Positions 38,137 through 46,087 of a DNA stretch of 64,000 bases are shown here, one piece after another. The stretch spans positions 682,001 through 746,000 of the forward strand of contig NZ_BMVR01000002.1 of the NCBI RefSeq assembly GCF_014650815.1, in the 5' to 3' direction. This DNA comes from Streptomyces flavofungini. GTDB lineage: Bacteria > Actinomycetota > Actinomycetes > Streptomycetales > Streptomycetaceae. Below the pieces are notes generated by a model. That model was not told where the DNA came from. It saw only the letters and a program-made list of their open reading frames with translations, and did no database searches. Position 1 is the stretch's first letter. The number at the start of each line of letters is the position of its first letter. A program made the position numbers and the translations under genes.

Positions 38137-39366
38137 ATGCAGACGCGCCGCCGCACAGCCGTCGCCGCCCTCCTCACCTGTGCCCTCACCGGCGGGACCG
38201 CGGCCCTCACCACCGGTGCCCGAGCGGCCCCGGCCCCGTCGGCCACGACCGCCGACGCCGGGCCCACGACCGCCGGGCTCACCGCCGCCAAGACCCAGGC
38301 CCCGAGCCCCCGACTGCGCCTCCCCCGGCCGACGGGCCCGCACGCCGTCGGCCGCGCCTCCCTGCACCTGGTCGACCACAGCCGCCGCGACCCCTGGGTG
38401 CCGAAGGCGGGCGCGCGGGAGCTGATGGTGTCGCTGTACTACCCGGCGCGGACGGGCACCGGGACCCCGGCGCCGTACATGAGCCGCAAGGGTGCCCGGC
38501 TCTTCCTCGCGGACCGGGGGCTCGACGACGTACCGGCGGAGGTCCTGAGCGGCACCCGCACCCACACCCGCACCGGCGCGCGCCCGGCGCCCGGCTCGCA
38601 CCCGCTGGTGGTTCTCTCGCCCGGCTTCTCCGTGCCCGGCACCACCCTCACGGGCCTGGCCGAGGAGCTGACGAGCCGGGGGTACGTCGTCGCGGTCGTC
38701 GACCACGCCTACGAGGCCGTGGGCGTGGCGTTCCCCGGCCGGGGGATCCTGCCGTGCGCGGCCTGCGACCGGGTCGGCGACGACACCTTCGAACCCGCCG
38801 CGAAGGGCCGCGCCAAGGACCTGCGGTTCGTCCTCGACCGGCTGACCGGCGCCCGGCCGGGGTGGCGGCACGCGGGCCTGATCGACAAGAAGCGCGTGGG
38901 CATGGCCGGGCACTCGCTCGGCGGCGCGGGCGCGGCGGCGGCCACCGCGGGCGACGCCCGGGTGCGGGCCGCGGTGAACATGGACGGCCCCTTCGCCGAC
39001 GTCGGCCCCGCGTCGGACCTGTCCGGCCGCCCGCTGCTGATGCTGGGCACGGCGGCGGACCACAGCGGCAGGGACAAGCTGTGGGAGGCCACCTGGGACC
39101 GGATCAGCGGCTGGAAGCGCTGGCTGCGGGTGGCGGGGGCGGACCACTTCGCCTTCACCGACCTGGCACCGCTGGCGGGGCAGTTAGGCGAGGACACGCC
39201 GGGCGGGCTGCCGGGCCGTCGTGCGGCGGCGATCACCGGCACGTATGTCGGCGCGTTCTTCGACCAGCACCTGCGCGGCCGCCCGCAGCCGGTCCTGAAC
39301 GGCCCGAGCGCCGCGAACCCGGAAGTCCGCTTCCATCACCTGGCCCCTCCCACGTCACAGAACTGA
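38137..39366 (+). CDS. Secreted alpha/beta hydrolase with a TTA codon, 409 aa
   Basis: Signal peptide (1 to about 30, MQTRRRTAVAALLTCALTGG) and an alpha/beta hydrolase domain of the PAF-acetylhydrolase/lipase type: LVVLSPGFSVPG oxyanion segment, GHSLGG with nucleophile Ser260, and GADHFAFTD with the catalytic His. A Cys pair in LPCAACDRVG may form a disulfide. Leu350 is encoded by TTA (39184-39186), the codon read only by the bldA tRNA, so production probably depends on development. ATG at 38137 follows AAGGAG. A lipase or esterase on lipid-like esters is likely; substrate not known. Confidence 0.88.
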   Translation: MQTRRRTAVAALLTCALTGGTAALTTGARAAPAPSATTADAGPTTAGLTAAKTQAPSPRLRLPRPTGPHAVGRASLHLVDHSRRDPWVPKAGARELMVSLYYPARTGTGTPAPYMSRKGARLFLADRGLDDVPAEVLSGTRTHTRTGARPAPGSHPLVVLSPGFSVPGTTLTGLAEELTSRGYVVAVVDHAYEAVGVAFPGRGILPCAACDRVGDDTFEPAAKGRAKDLRFVLDRLTGARPGWRHAGLIDKKRVGMAGHSLGGAGAAAATAGDARVRAAVNMDGPFADVGPASDLSGRPLLMLGTAADHSGRDKLWEATWDRISGWKRWLRVAGADHFAFTDLAPLAGQLGEDTPGGLPGRRAAAITGTYVGAFFDQHLRGRPQPVLNGPSAANPEVRFHHLAPPTSQN

Positions 39367-39525
39367 CGTTTCCGCAAGCCGGTCCGTGGCGGCCGCACAT
39401 TGCCGCCGCCCCGGGTCTGGGCACCCGCCTCGCACCGGTTGATAATGACCCGGACCACCGCCGACGAGCCGTGCCCGCAGCAACGGCCCGCCGACCCCCG
39501 GACCCCGGCGCCGAACCGCCCTCCC

Positions 39526-39551
39526 GCGCGCGTACCCACAGGTGCGCGCGC
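39526..39551 (+). promoter_or_regulatory. Stable hairpin in the uridine kinase leader
   Basis: An 11-bp stem (GCGCGCGTACC against GGTGCGCGCGC, one G-U pair) with a CACA loop lies 100 bases before the uridine kinase start. A possible -10 box GATAAT is at about 39443, which would give a leader of around 200 bases. A regulatory role is speculative. Confidence 0.35.
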
Positions 39552-39650
39552 ACCCGAGAGCGGAGCGGGACACGGCCGGACCAGCCGGGACCGAGGGGGT
39601 CAGCAGGGCCGAAAGCGGCAGCCACAGCCGATCCGTCGGCAAGACCACTG

Positions 39651-40304
39651 GTGAGAAGGTTCACAGCATTGGGTTCCCATCCCCCGATACCCACCCGAGT
39701 CGTGCTGCTCGCCGGCCCCTCCGGCTCGGGCAAGTCGTCGTTCGCGTCCCGCACGGGACTGCCCGTGCTGTGCCTCGACGACTTCTACAAGGAAGGCACC
39801 GACCCGTCGCTGCCTCAGGTCGCCGGCACTTCGGACATCGACTGGGACTCCCCGCTGTCCTGGGACGCCGACGTCGCCCTCGCCGCGATCGGTGAGCTGT
39901 GCCGCACCGGCCGCACCCGGGTCCCGGTGTACGACATCGCGACGAGCTCGCGGGTCGGCGAGGAGGCACTCGACATCGAGCGCACCCCGCTGTTCATCGC
40001 GGAGGGCATCTTCGCCGCCGACATCGTGGACCGCTGCCGTGAGCTCGGCGTCCTCGCGGACGCGATCTGCCTGCGCGGCCGCCCCTCGACGACGTTCCGG
40101 CGCAGGCTGCTGCGCGATCTGCGCGAGGGCCGCAAGTCGGTGCCGTTCCTGCTGCGCCGCGGCTGGCGGCTGATGCGCGCGGAGCGCTCCATCGTGGCCC
40201 GGCAGACGGCGCTCGGTGCGCACGCCTGCGGCAAGGAGGAGGCCCTCGGGCGGCTCGCGGCCGCGGCGGCGGGCCGCTGCGTGAAGGCCCGCGCGGCGGC
40301 CTGA
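39651..40304 (+). CDS. Uridine kinase-like P-loop protein, 217 aa
   Basis: Phosphorylates uridine or cytidine with ATP or GTP, a salvage step that fits the nucleoside theme of the region. The Walker A loop is GPSGSGKSSFA; LDDFYKEGTDPSLP is the substrate-binding DDFY motif, and DWDSPLSWD and YDIATSSR are family-typical. The start is uncertain: GTG at 39651 is used, but TTG at 39669, with AAGG 9 bases upstream, would also work and would trim six residues. No copy of the nucleoside-regulon palindrome is seen upstream. A strong terminator follows at 40377. Nucleoside preference is inferred from family. Confidence 0.87.
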   Translation: MRRFTALGSHPPIPTRVVLLAGPSGSGKSSFASRTGLPVLCLDDFYKEGTDPSLPQVAGTSDIDWDSPLSWDADVALAAIGELCRTGRTRVPVYDIATSSRVGEEALDIERTPLFIAEGIFAADIVDRCRELGVLADAICLRGRPSTTFRRRLLRDLREGRKSVPFLLRRGWRLMRAERSIVARQTALGAHACGKEEALGRLAAAAAGRCVKARAAA

Positions 40305-40376
40305 CCCGGCCCTCGCGCCCCGCGCACCGGCTCCCCCGCGCCCCGGCCCCGCGACACGCCGGGCCGCGCACGCCAA

Positions 40377-40428
40377 ACAGCGGGCCCGGAAGGACCCCCC
40401 GGCCCTCCGGTCCCGCTGTCTGTTTTTT
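40377..40428. terminator. Rho-independent terminator between uridine kinase and sigQ
   Basis: A stem of 17 bp with two mismatches (ACAGCGGGCCCGGAAGG against CCCTCCGGTCCCGCTGT) is followed by CTGTTTTTT on the + strand. It is the strongest classical terminator in the window and ends the uridine kinase unit. Confidence 0.88.
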
Positions 40429-40437
40429 CCTTGATTT

Positions 40438-40506
40438 CCCCCGTGCACCCCCGTGCGTCCCCCCGTGGGTTCCCCCGAACCCCCCGGTTCCCCCGTGGGT
40501 CCCCCA
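40438..40506 (-). other. G-run tract downstream of sigQ (possible G-quadruplex)
   Basis: On the minus strand this stretch holds seven runs of five or six G separated by 3-7 bases, located 55-120 bases beyond the sigQ stop. It fits a G-quadruplex pattern in the 3' part of the sigQ transcript. Confidence 0.4.
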
Positions 40507-40559
40507 CCTCTTGCTCCCGCCGCCTCCCCCGAAGCGACGGCCCCCGTGCCCCCCCGTCC

Positions 40560-41336
40560 TCAGGCGACCAACTCGCCGAAGGACTCTTCCTGGTCACGGC
40601 CGAAGCTGAGGACCTCGTCCTCGCGCAGCCGGCGGAGCGACCGCCAGATGCTGGACTTCACCGTGCCCACGCTGATGTCGAGGATGTCCGCGATCTCCGG
40701 GTCCGTACGGCCCTCGTAGTAACGGAGGACCAGCATGGTGCGCTGGAGCTCGGGCAGCCGGGCCAGGGCCTGCCACAGCACGGCGCGCAGCTCGGTGCCG
40801 CGCATCGCGTCCGTGTCGCCCACCGTCTCCGGCAGTTCCTCGGTCGGGTACTCGTTGAGCTTGCGGCGGCGCCAGGCACTGATGTGCAGGTTCGTCATGG
40901 TGCGCCGCAGATAACCGCCGACGGCGGCCTTGTCGCTGATCCTGTCCCAGGCCCGGTACGTCGAGAAGAGGGCGCTCTGCAGCAGGTCCTCGGCCTCGAA
41001 CCGGTCACCGGTCAGGTGGTAGGCGGTGGCGTACAGGGAGGCGCGGCGCTCCTGGACGTAGGCCGTGAACGCCGCTTCGGCGTCCTCGCTCCCCGTCCGG
41101 GACTGCGTCCGCTCCCCCGAGACCTCCCTGTACGCGGCTCCCCCGTGAGCTCCCCCGTCACCGCCGCCCTTGAGTGCGTCAACCACCGTCATGTACGTGG
41201 TGTGCTGACGCCCGGTGCCGCGAGCGCACCCCCGCCCGCTCACGGCACCGGACTTCTCGTGCTTCTCAGAACTCCGGTGGACGTCGTGCAGACGCGTGAC
41301 AACTGCGCTTGAGCTGGTGCTGTGCAGCGTGTTCAT
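40560..41336 (-). CDS. sigQ: SigE-like ECF RNA polymerase sigma factor SigQ, 258 aa
   Basis: A sigma-70 family factor with region 2 (about 95-160, AYVQERRASLYATAYHLTGDRFEAEDLLQSALFSTYRAWDRI is the core) and region 4 (about 195-250, LPELQRTMLVLRYYEGRTDPEIADILDISVGTVKSSIWRSL). The first 80 residues are a flexible extension. It is divergent from afsQ1/afsQ2; in S. coelicolor sigQ is the main AfsQ1 target and counters AfsQ1 effects on antibiotic production and growth. The identity rests on that conserved arrangement. ATG at 41336 is chosen; ATG at 41192 would remove 48 residues of conserved-looking leader. Confidence 0.9.
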   Translation of the reverse strand: MNTLHSTSSSAVVTRLHDVHRSSEKHEKSGAVSGRGCARGTGRQHTTYMTVVDALKGGGDGGAHGGAAYREVSGERTQSRTGSEDAEAAFTAYVQERRASLYATAYHLTGDRFEAEDLLQSALFSTYRAWDRISDKAAVGGYLRRTMTNLHISAWRRRKLNEYPTEELPETVGDTDAMRGTELRAVLWQALARLPELQRTMLVLRYYEGRTDPEIADILDISVGTVKSSIWRSLRRLREDEVLSFGRDQEESFGELVA

Positions 41337-41418
41337 CTCGCGCCCCCCGTCGTGGAGTCTGGGATTTCCGTGTGACCAAAACTCTGCCCGGCCCACTTCA
41401 TGGCGGTGTCCGCCGACT

Positions 41419-41434
41419 GTCACAGGCCTGCAAC
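41419..41434. promoter_or_regulatory. Candidate AfsQ1 binding site
   Basis: GTCAC, six bases, GCAAC fits the known AfsQ1 pattern GTnAC-n6-GTnAC except for one base in the second half. It lies between the divergent sigQ and afsQ1 starts, about 85 bases upstream of the sigQ start. Confidence 0.5.
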
Positions 41435-41537
41435 AGGCCTCGTGGCACCGAAAGCGCGCCGCAGACTCGTGTGGGTGCGGTGTGAGACCCCCACCAACAG
41501 TCGAACTGGGCCCGCACCATGGGACAGAATGACGTTT

Positions 41538-42215
41538 GTGCCTTCCCTGTTGCTGATCGAGGACGACGACGCCATCCGGACGGCCCTGGAGCTTTCGCTG
41601 ACGCGCCAGGGCCACCGGGTGGCCACCGCTGCCACCGGCGAGGACGGTCTGAAGCTGCTCAGCGAGCAGCGCCCGGACCTGATCGTGCTGGATGTGATGC
41701 TGCCGGGCATCGACGGCTTCGAGGTGTGCCGTCGCATCCGGCGCACCGACCAGCTGCCGATCATCCTGCTGACCGCGCGCAACGACGACATCGACGTGGT
41801 CGTGGGCCTGGAGTCCGGGGCCGACGACTATGTGGTCAAACCCGTGCAGGGGCGGGTGCTCGACGCTCGTATCCGCGCGGTCCTGCGCCGCGGCGAGCGC
41901 GAGGCCAACGACGCGGCGACGTTCGGTTCGCTGGTGATCGACCGCGCGGCCATGACGGTGACGAAGAACGGCGAGGACCTGCAGCTCACGCCGACGGAGC
42001 TGCGGCTGCTCCTGGAGCTGAGCCGCAGGCCCGGGCAGGCGCTGTCGCGCCAGCAGTTGCTGCGCCTGGTGTGGGAGCACGACTATCTCGGTGACTCACG
42101 GCTCGTCGACGCCTGCGTGCAGCGGCTGCGCGCGAAGGTGGAGGACGTGCCGTCCTCGCCGACGCTGATCCGTACGGTGCGCGGCGTGGGATACCGGCTG
42201 GACACGCCTCAGTGA
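41538..42215 (+). CDS. afsQ1: OmpR-family response regulator AfsQ1, 225 aa
   Basis: Receiver domain with Asp52 in LIVLDVMLPG as phosphorylation site and a winged-helix DNA-binding domain of the OmpR type (about 130-225: LQLTPTELRLLLELSRRPGQALSRQQLL, VDACVQRLRAKVED, RTVRGVGYRL). In S. coelicolor AfsQ1 activates sigQ, antibiotic pathway regulators and nitrogen genes under glutamate-rich conditions. GTG at 41538 is used because it gives the 225-residue length and Asp52 numbering known for AfsQ1; ATG at 41529 would add three residues. The kinase gene begins at a 4-base overlap. Confidence 0.93.
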   Translation: MPSLLLIEDDDAIRTALELSLTRQGHRVATAATGEDGLKLLSEQRPDLIVLDVMLPGIDGFEVCRRIRRTDQLPIILLTARNDDIDVVVGLESGADDYVVKPVQGRVLDARIRAVLRRGEREANDAATFGSLVIDRAAMTVTKNGEDLQLTPTELRLLLELSRRPGQALSRQQLLRLVWEHDYLGDSRLVDACVQRLRAKVEDVPSSPTLIRTVRGVGYRLDTPQ

Positions 42216-43819
42216 CCAAACCGCACGACAAGCTCCGCGGGCTGCCCGCGGCCCGCAAGAAGATCCTGTCCGGCCTGCGCTTCACCAGTCTGCGGCTGCG
42301 CCTGGTCGTGGTGTTCGCGCTGGTGGCGCTGACCGCCGCCGTGTCCGCGTCCGGCATCGCGTACTGGCTGAACCGCGAGGCCGTCCTGACGCGCGCGCAG
42401 GACGCGGCCCTGAAGGACTTCCGGCAGCAGTTGCAGACCCGTGCGGGCGCGCTGCCGCTGAACCCCACGCAGGACGAGCTGCAGACCGCCGCCGGGCAGA
42501 TGGCGAACAGCAGCCAGCGCTACAGCGTGCTCCTGATCAGCGAGAACGCCAGCGGTGACCAGGTGCTCGGCTACTCCGACCTGGAGTCCTTCACTCTCGC
42601 CAAGGTGCCGAAGTCGCTGCGGGACGCGGTCAAGAAGGAGCAGTCGGTCTCGTCGGGCAACAAGAGCCCGTACCACCTGTACTGGCAGCGGACCGTGGAC
42701 CACGGCACGCCGTACCTGGTGGGCGGGGCGAAGGTGATCGGCGGCGGGCCGACGGGCTACATGCTCAAGTCGCTCGAACCGGAGGCCAAGGACCTCAGTT
42801 CGCTCGGCTGGTCCCTCGCGATCGCCACGGCGCTGGCCCTGGTCGGTTCGGCGCTGCTCGCGCAGGCCGCCGCGACGACCGTCCTGAAACCCGTGCACCG
42901 GCTCGGGGTGGCCGCGCGCAGGCTCGGCGAGGGCAAGCTGGACACGCGGCTCAGGGTGTCGGGCACCGACGAGCTGGCGGATCTGTCACGGACGTTCAAC
43001 CGCACCGCGGAGAACCTGGAGAAGAAGGTCGCGGACATGAGCGCCCGCGACGAGGCGAGCCGTCGCTTCGTGGCGGACATGTCGCACGAGCTGCGCACCC
43101 CGCTCACCGCGATCACCGCCGTCACGGAGGTCCTGGAGGAGGAGCTGGACGCCGAGACCGGCTCCGTCGACCCCATGATCGAGCCCGCCGTCCGCCTCGT
43201 CGTCAGCGAGACCCGACGCCTGAACGACCTGGTCGAGAACCTGATGGAGGTCACCCGCTTCGACGCGGGCACCGCCCGGCTCGTCCTGGACGACGTCGAC
43301 ATCGCCGACCAGATCACCGCGTGCATCGACGCCCGCGCCTGGCTCGACGCCGTCGACCTGGACGCCGAGCGCGGCACCACCGTCCGCCTGGACCCGCGCC
43401 GCCTCGACGTCATCCTCGCCAACCTCATCGGCAACGCCCTCAAGCACGGCGGCTCCCCGGTGAAGGTCTCGGTGCGCCTGGACGGCGACAGCCTGGTCAT
43501 CTCCGTACGCGACGGGGGTCCGGGCATCCCCGAGGACGTGCTGCCGCACGTCTTCGACCGGTTCTACAAGGCCAGCGCGTCCCGGCCGCGGTCGGAGGGC
43601 AGCGGGCTCGGGCTCTCCATCGCCCTGGAGAACGCGCACATCCACGGCGGCGAGATCACCGCGGCCAACTCCCCGGCCGGGGGCGCGGTGTTCACGCTGC
43701 GGCTGCCGCGGGACCCCTCGCCGCTGACGGAGGAGCCCGGTCCCGACCGGGAGGACGGGGCGGACGCCGACGGGGACCGGGGCGAGGACCGCTCCGAGGA
43801 AGGCAAGGAACAGAAATGA
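42212..43819 (+). CDS. afsQ2: Sensor histidine kinase AfsQ2, 535 aa
   Basis: Membrane helix 1 (about 28-50), an extracytoplasmic sensor loop of about 140 residues, helix 2 (about 193-213), a HAMP domain, the H-box VADMSHELRTPLTAI with His292, and an ATPase with N box NLIGNALKHGG and G boxes VRDGGPGIPED and SGLGLSIA. The last 45 residues are an acidic tail. It partners AfsQ1 (ATGA overlap upstream) and is followed, again with an ATGA overlap, by a lipoprotein that may modulate signal input. The sensed signal is not evident from sequence. Confidence 0.94.
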   Translation: MTKPHDKLRGLPAARKKILSGLRFTSLRLRLVVVFALVALTAAVSASGIAYWLNREAVLTRAQDAALKDFRQQLQTRAGALPLNPTQDELQTAAGQMANSSQRYSVLLISENASGDQVLGYSDLESFTLAKVPKSLRDAVKKEQSVSSGNKSPYHLYWQRTVDHGTPYLVGGAKVIGGGPTGYMLKSLEPEAKDLSSLGWSLAIATALALVGSALLAQAAATTVLKPVHRLGVAARRLGEGKLDTRLRVSGTDELADLSRTFNRTAENLEKKVADMSARDEASRRFVADMSHELRTPLTAITAVTEVLEEELDAETGSVDPMIEPAVRLVVSETRRLNDLVENLMEVTRFDAGTARLVLDDVDIADQITACIDARAWLDAVDLDAERGTTVRLDPRRLDVILANLIGNALKHGGSPVKVSVRLDGDSLVISVRDGGPGIPEDVLPHVFDRFYKASASRPRSEGSGLGLSIALENAHIHGGEITAANSPAGGAVFTLRLPRDPSPLTEEPGPDREDGADADGDRGEDRSEEGKEQK

Positions 43820-44424
43820 CCAGGCGACGGCTGAGCGCCGCGCTTGCCACCGCCGTGCTCACCGCCACGCTGACCGGCTGCGGCATCCGCTCCACGGAGG
43901 TGCCGACCGACTTCGGGGCGGCGCCCTCGCGGGTGCCGTGCGTGGCGTCGGGCCCGGACATCTCCGCGCGCGACTCGGTCACCGGCGTGCCCGTGCAGGT
44001 CTTCCTGGTGTGCGCGTCGCAGCTGGTGATCGTCGACCGGACGGTGCGGATCCCCACCGAGAAGGCGACCACGGACCGGGTGCGGATCGCGCAGGCGCTC
44101 CTCGACGAGCTGTCCGTGCCGCCGTCCCAGGCCGCCAAGCAGGCCGGGTACGCCACCGACGTGCGCCGTGGCATGACCGTCACCGGCCCCCAGCGCGACG
44201 ACCCGGACGAGGCGCTGCGCCTGAGCACCCGCCCGCGGAGCCTGTCGGCGCACGCGCTCGCGCAGATCGTCTGCACGTACGCGGACAGCGCCGCGTCGGA
44301 CGGTGACGGCTCCGTCGTCCTGGGCGGCCCCGCCGGTACCGGCCTGGAGCGCTACGAGTGCACGCAGGCCGTGCGGGCCCGCCCCGGCACGGTGTCGCCG
44401 CCGTCGGAGCCGCTGGACTCCTGA
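43816..44424 (+). CDS. Lipoprotein of the afsQ operon, 202 aa
   Basis: Signal peptide with lipobox LTGC (Cys22) so the protein is anchored outside. The mature part has three further Cys, in VPCVAS, FLVCAS and IVCTYA/YECTQA contexts, and no catalytic motif. Its ATG overlaps the afsQ2 stop by four bases. Like CseA beside the CseB/CseC system, it may dampen or tune the kinase; this is by analogy only. It resembles the lipoprotein always found downstream of afsQ2 in Streptomyces. About 110 bases separate it from the VanZ-like gene. Confidence 0.85.
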   Translation: MTRRRLSAALATAVLTATLTGCGIRSTEVPTDFGAAPSRVPCVASGPDISARDSVTGVPVQVFLVCASQLVIVDRTVRIPTEKATTDRVRIAQALLDELSVPPSQAAKQAGYATDVRRGMTVTGPQRDDPDEALRLSTRPRSLSAHALAQIVCTYADSAASDGDGSVVLGGPAGTGLERYECTQAVRARPGTVSPPSEPLDS

Positions 44425-44536
44425 GCCGGAGCCGCTGGACTCCTGAGGGGCCCGGGGCGGGCGCCTGCCCCACCACGTACGCAGGAGTCCCGACCCGTGC
44501 GGAACCGATCCCGCCGCCACCGGCGTCTTGGGGGGC

Positions 44537-45085
44537 GTGCGTCAAGGCTCGGGCGGGCGCGGTGCCGCCATTCGCTTTCGCGCGGCGGGGATGCTTCTCC
44601 TCGCCGCGCATCTCCTGGTCGTCGCGTGGATCACGCTGCGCCCGCTGGACGTGCCCTGGGTGAGCGCGGCGAACCTGGAGCCGCTGGCCGGCATCAAGGC
44701 GGACCTGGAGCGCGGCCCGGAGCAGGCGGCCCGGCAGATCGGCGGGGCGCTGCTCCTTCTCGCGCCGCTCGGGGTGCTGCTGCCGCTGGTCGGGGGGCGT
44801 CTCGACGTCTCGCGCCTCGCGTCGCTCGCCCGTACGGTCGCGGCGGGGGCGCTGCTCTCGCTGGGCATCGAGCTGTTGCAGACCGGGGTGCCCGGGCAGG
44901 TCGTCGACGTCGACTCGCTGCTCCTGAACACGCTGGGCGTGGCGCTCGCGCATGTCGCCGTGGTGCCCGCGGCCCGGGCCCGGCTGCGCCGCCGCTCCTC
45001 CGTGCGGCCCCGGACGGCCCGCCTCAGGGAGGAGGCCCCTCAGGGGTCGACCCCGACGATTCCCAGGGTCGGCATCGCTCCGTAG
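44537..45085 (+). CDS. VanZ-family membrane protein, 182 aa
   Basis: Four or five hydrophobic segments (about 17-33, 65-85, 96-115, 120-150) with the VanZ patterns ITLRPLDVP near the first loop and GIELLQTGVPGQVVDVDSLLLNTLGVALAHV in the last third. VanZ proteins raise teicoplanin or lipoglycopeptide tolerance in enterococci by an unclear mechanism; most streptomycete members have no proven role. The start is GTG at 44537; a TTG at 44528 would add three Gly/Val residues. The gene is on the same strand as the afsQ operon. Confidence 0.85.
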   Translation: MRQGSGGRGAAIRFRAAGMLLLAAHLLVVAWITLRPLDVPWVSAANLEPLAGIKADLERGPEQAARQIGGALLLLAPLGVLLPLVGGRLDVSRLASLARTVAAGALLSLGIELLQTGVPGQVVDVDSLLLNTLGVALAHVAVVPAARARLRRRSSVRPRTARLREEAPQGSTPTIPRVGIAP

Positions 45086-45187
45086 CCTGACGCTTTGCCC
45101 GTTTCGCGGACCTACCTTGGGTATATCGAGGCGCCGACAAGCCGACGCCTCCCGCCCAGACCCGACAACGGTCGACGAGGAGCCCCC

Positions 45188-45388
45188 ATGTCCGCCCTTG
45201 CCCGCCCCACCGACGGCCGCATGATCGGCGGCGTGTGCGCTGCCATCGCCCGCCGCTTCGGCTGGTCCGCCACGACCGTGCGCGTCGCGTTCGTGCTGTC
45301 GTGCCTGCTGCCCGGCCCGCAGTTCCTGCTCTACATCGCCATGTGGATCGTGCTCCCGAGTGAGAACAGGGCGAAGACGGCCTGGTGA
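45188..45388 (+). CDS. PspC-domain membrane protein, 66 aa
   Basis: A single PspC domain: LARPTDGRMIGGVCAAIARRFGWSATTVRV is the conserved N-terminal part, followed by one hydrophobic helix (about 38-58, with LPGPQFLLYIAMWIVLP). PspC proteins take part in membrane stress responses. ATG at 45188 follows GAGGAG at a good distance. A strong hairpin follows about 45 bases downstream. Confidence 0.88.
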   Translation: MSALARPTDGRMIGGVCAAIARRFGWSATTVRVAFVLSCLLPGPQFLLYIAMWIVLPSENRAKTAW

Positions 45389-45432
45389 CGACGGCACCGG
45401 TCCGGTACGCCGACGGACCAGTCCCGGTACGG

Positions 45433-45468
45433 CGACGGGGCGCACCCCCCAGAGGGTGCGCCCCGTCG
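45433..45468. terminator. Bidirectional terminator between pspC-like and secreted protein genes
   Basis: A perfect 15-bp stem (CGACGGGGCGCACCC and its complement) with a 6-base loop lies between two converging genes. Confidence 0.85.
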
Positions 45469-45490
45469 TGCGTGTGCCGGGTGGTTCAGG

Positions 45491-45955
45491 TCAGCCGAGC
45501 GGCAGGCCCGAAACGGCCCCCAGGGGCGTGCCCTGGGTGGGCAGCGCGCCGGTCACCGCGTCGGTGGGGAGGGCGTTGGTGCCCAGGCCCTGGGCGACGG
45601 GGACGCCACCGAGCAGGCCCTTGACCGGGTCGGCGGGCTTCGGCGCGGGCTTGGTGCTCATGGCCCGGTCGGCGGCGCCCTCGCCCTGGTCGTCGCCGAG
45701 CGGGAGGAGCTTGTCGGTGGTGGGCTTGGCGGACTTCAGGCCGCTCTGCAGCGCGCTGTGGCCGGCGGCCAGGGCCTCGGGGGCCCCGTCGGGCAGGCTC
45801 TGGGCGGTCTCCTCCAGCGGCAGCGTCGAGGCGACCGTGCTCAGGGCGCCCACGGCGTCCGGTCCGGCGGCAGCGCTCGCGGCACCGGCGCCCGTGGCGG
45901 CGAAGGCGGCACCGAGAGCGGCGACACCGAGGGTCTTGACGGCAGACTGCTTCAT
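45491..45955 (-). CDS. Small secreted Leu/Gly/Pro-rich protein, 154 aa
   Basis: Signal peptide MKQSAVKTLGVAALGAAFAA with cleavage after ASA at about residue 28. The mature part of about 126 residues has no Cys, is rich in Ala, Leu, Gly and Pro, and ends in repeated LP-G turns (ALPTQGTPLGAVSGLPLG). It is built like the protein at 35195-35641 and may belong to the same broad group of Streptomyces secreted proteins. ATG at 45955 has AAGGA 9 bases upstream. No function known. Confidence 0.78.
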   Translation of the reverse strand: MKQSAVKTLGVAALGAAFAATGAGAASAAAGPDAVGALSTVASTLPLEETAQSLPDGAPEALAAGHSALQSGLKSAKPTTDKLLPLGDDQGEGAADRAMSTKPAPKPADPVKGLLGGVPVAQGLGTNALPTDAVTGALPTQGTPLGAVSGLPLG

Positions 45956-46037
45956 GTTGAATGCGTCCTTGATGACGGGGGCGTTGAGCGGGGCTCGACG
46001 GTAAGCACCCGCTGGTACAGCCCGCAAACAGTCGAAA

Positions 46038-46065
46038 GCGGCCGGGAGTTACTCCTCCCGGCCGC
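46038..46065 (-). terminator. Terminator of add
   Basis: A perfect 11-bp stem (GCGGCCGGGAG and complement) with a 6-base loop, about 23 bases after the add stop codon, followed on the minus strand by TTTC. Confidence 0.8.
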
Positions 46066-46087
46066 CGTGTTGACGTACAAAATCCGC

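Noticed and set aside
39367..39650. Cyclic di-AMP (ydaO) riboswitch before the uridine kinase
   Set aside because: The leader lacks a recognisable ydaO core and the downstream gene is not a wall hydrolase, the usual target in this group.
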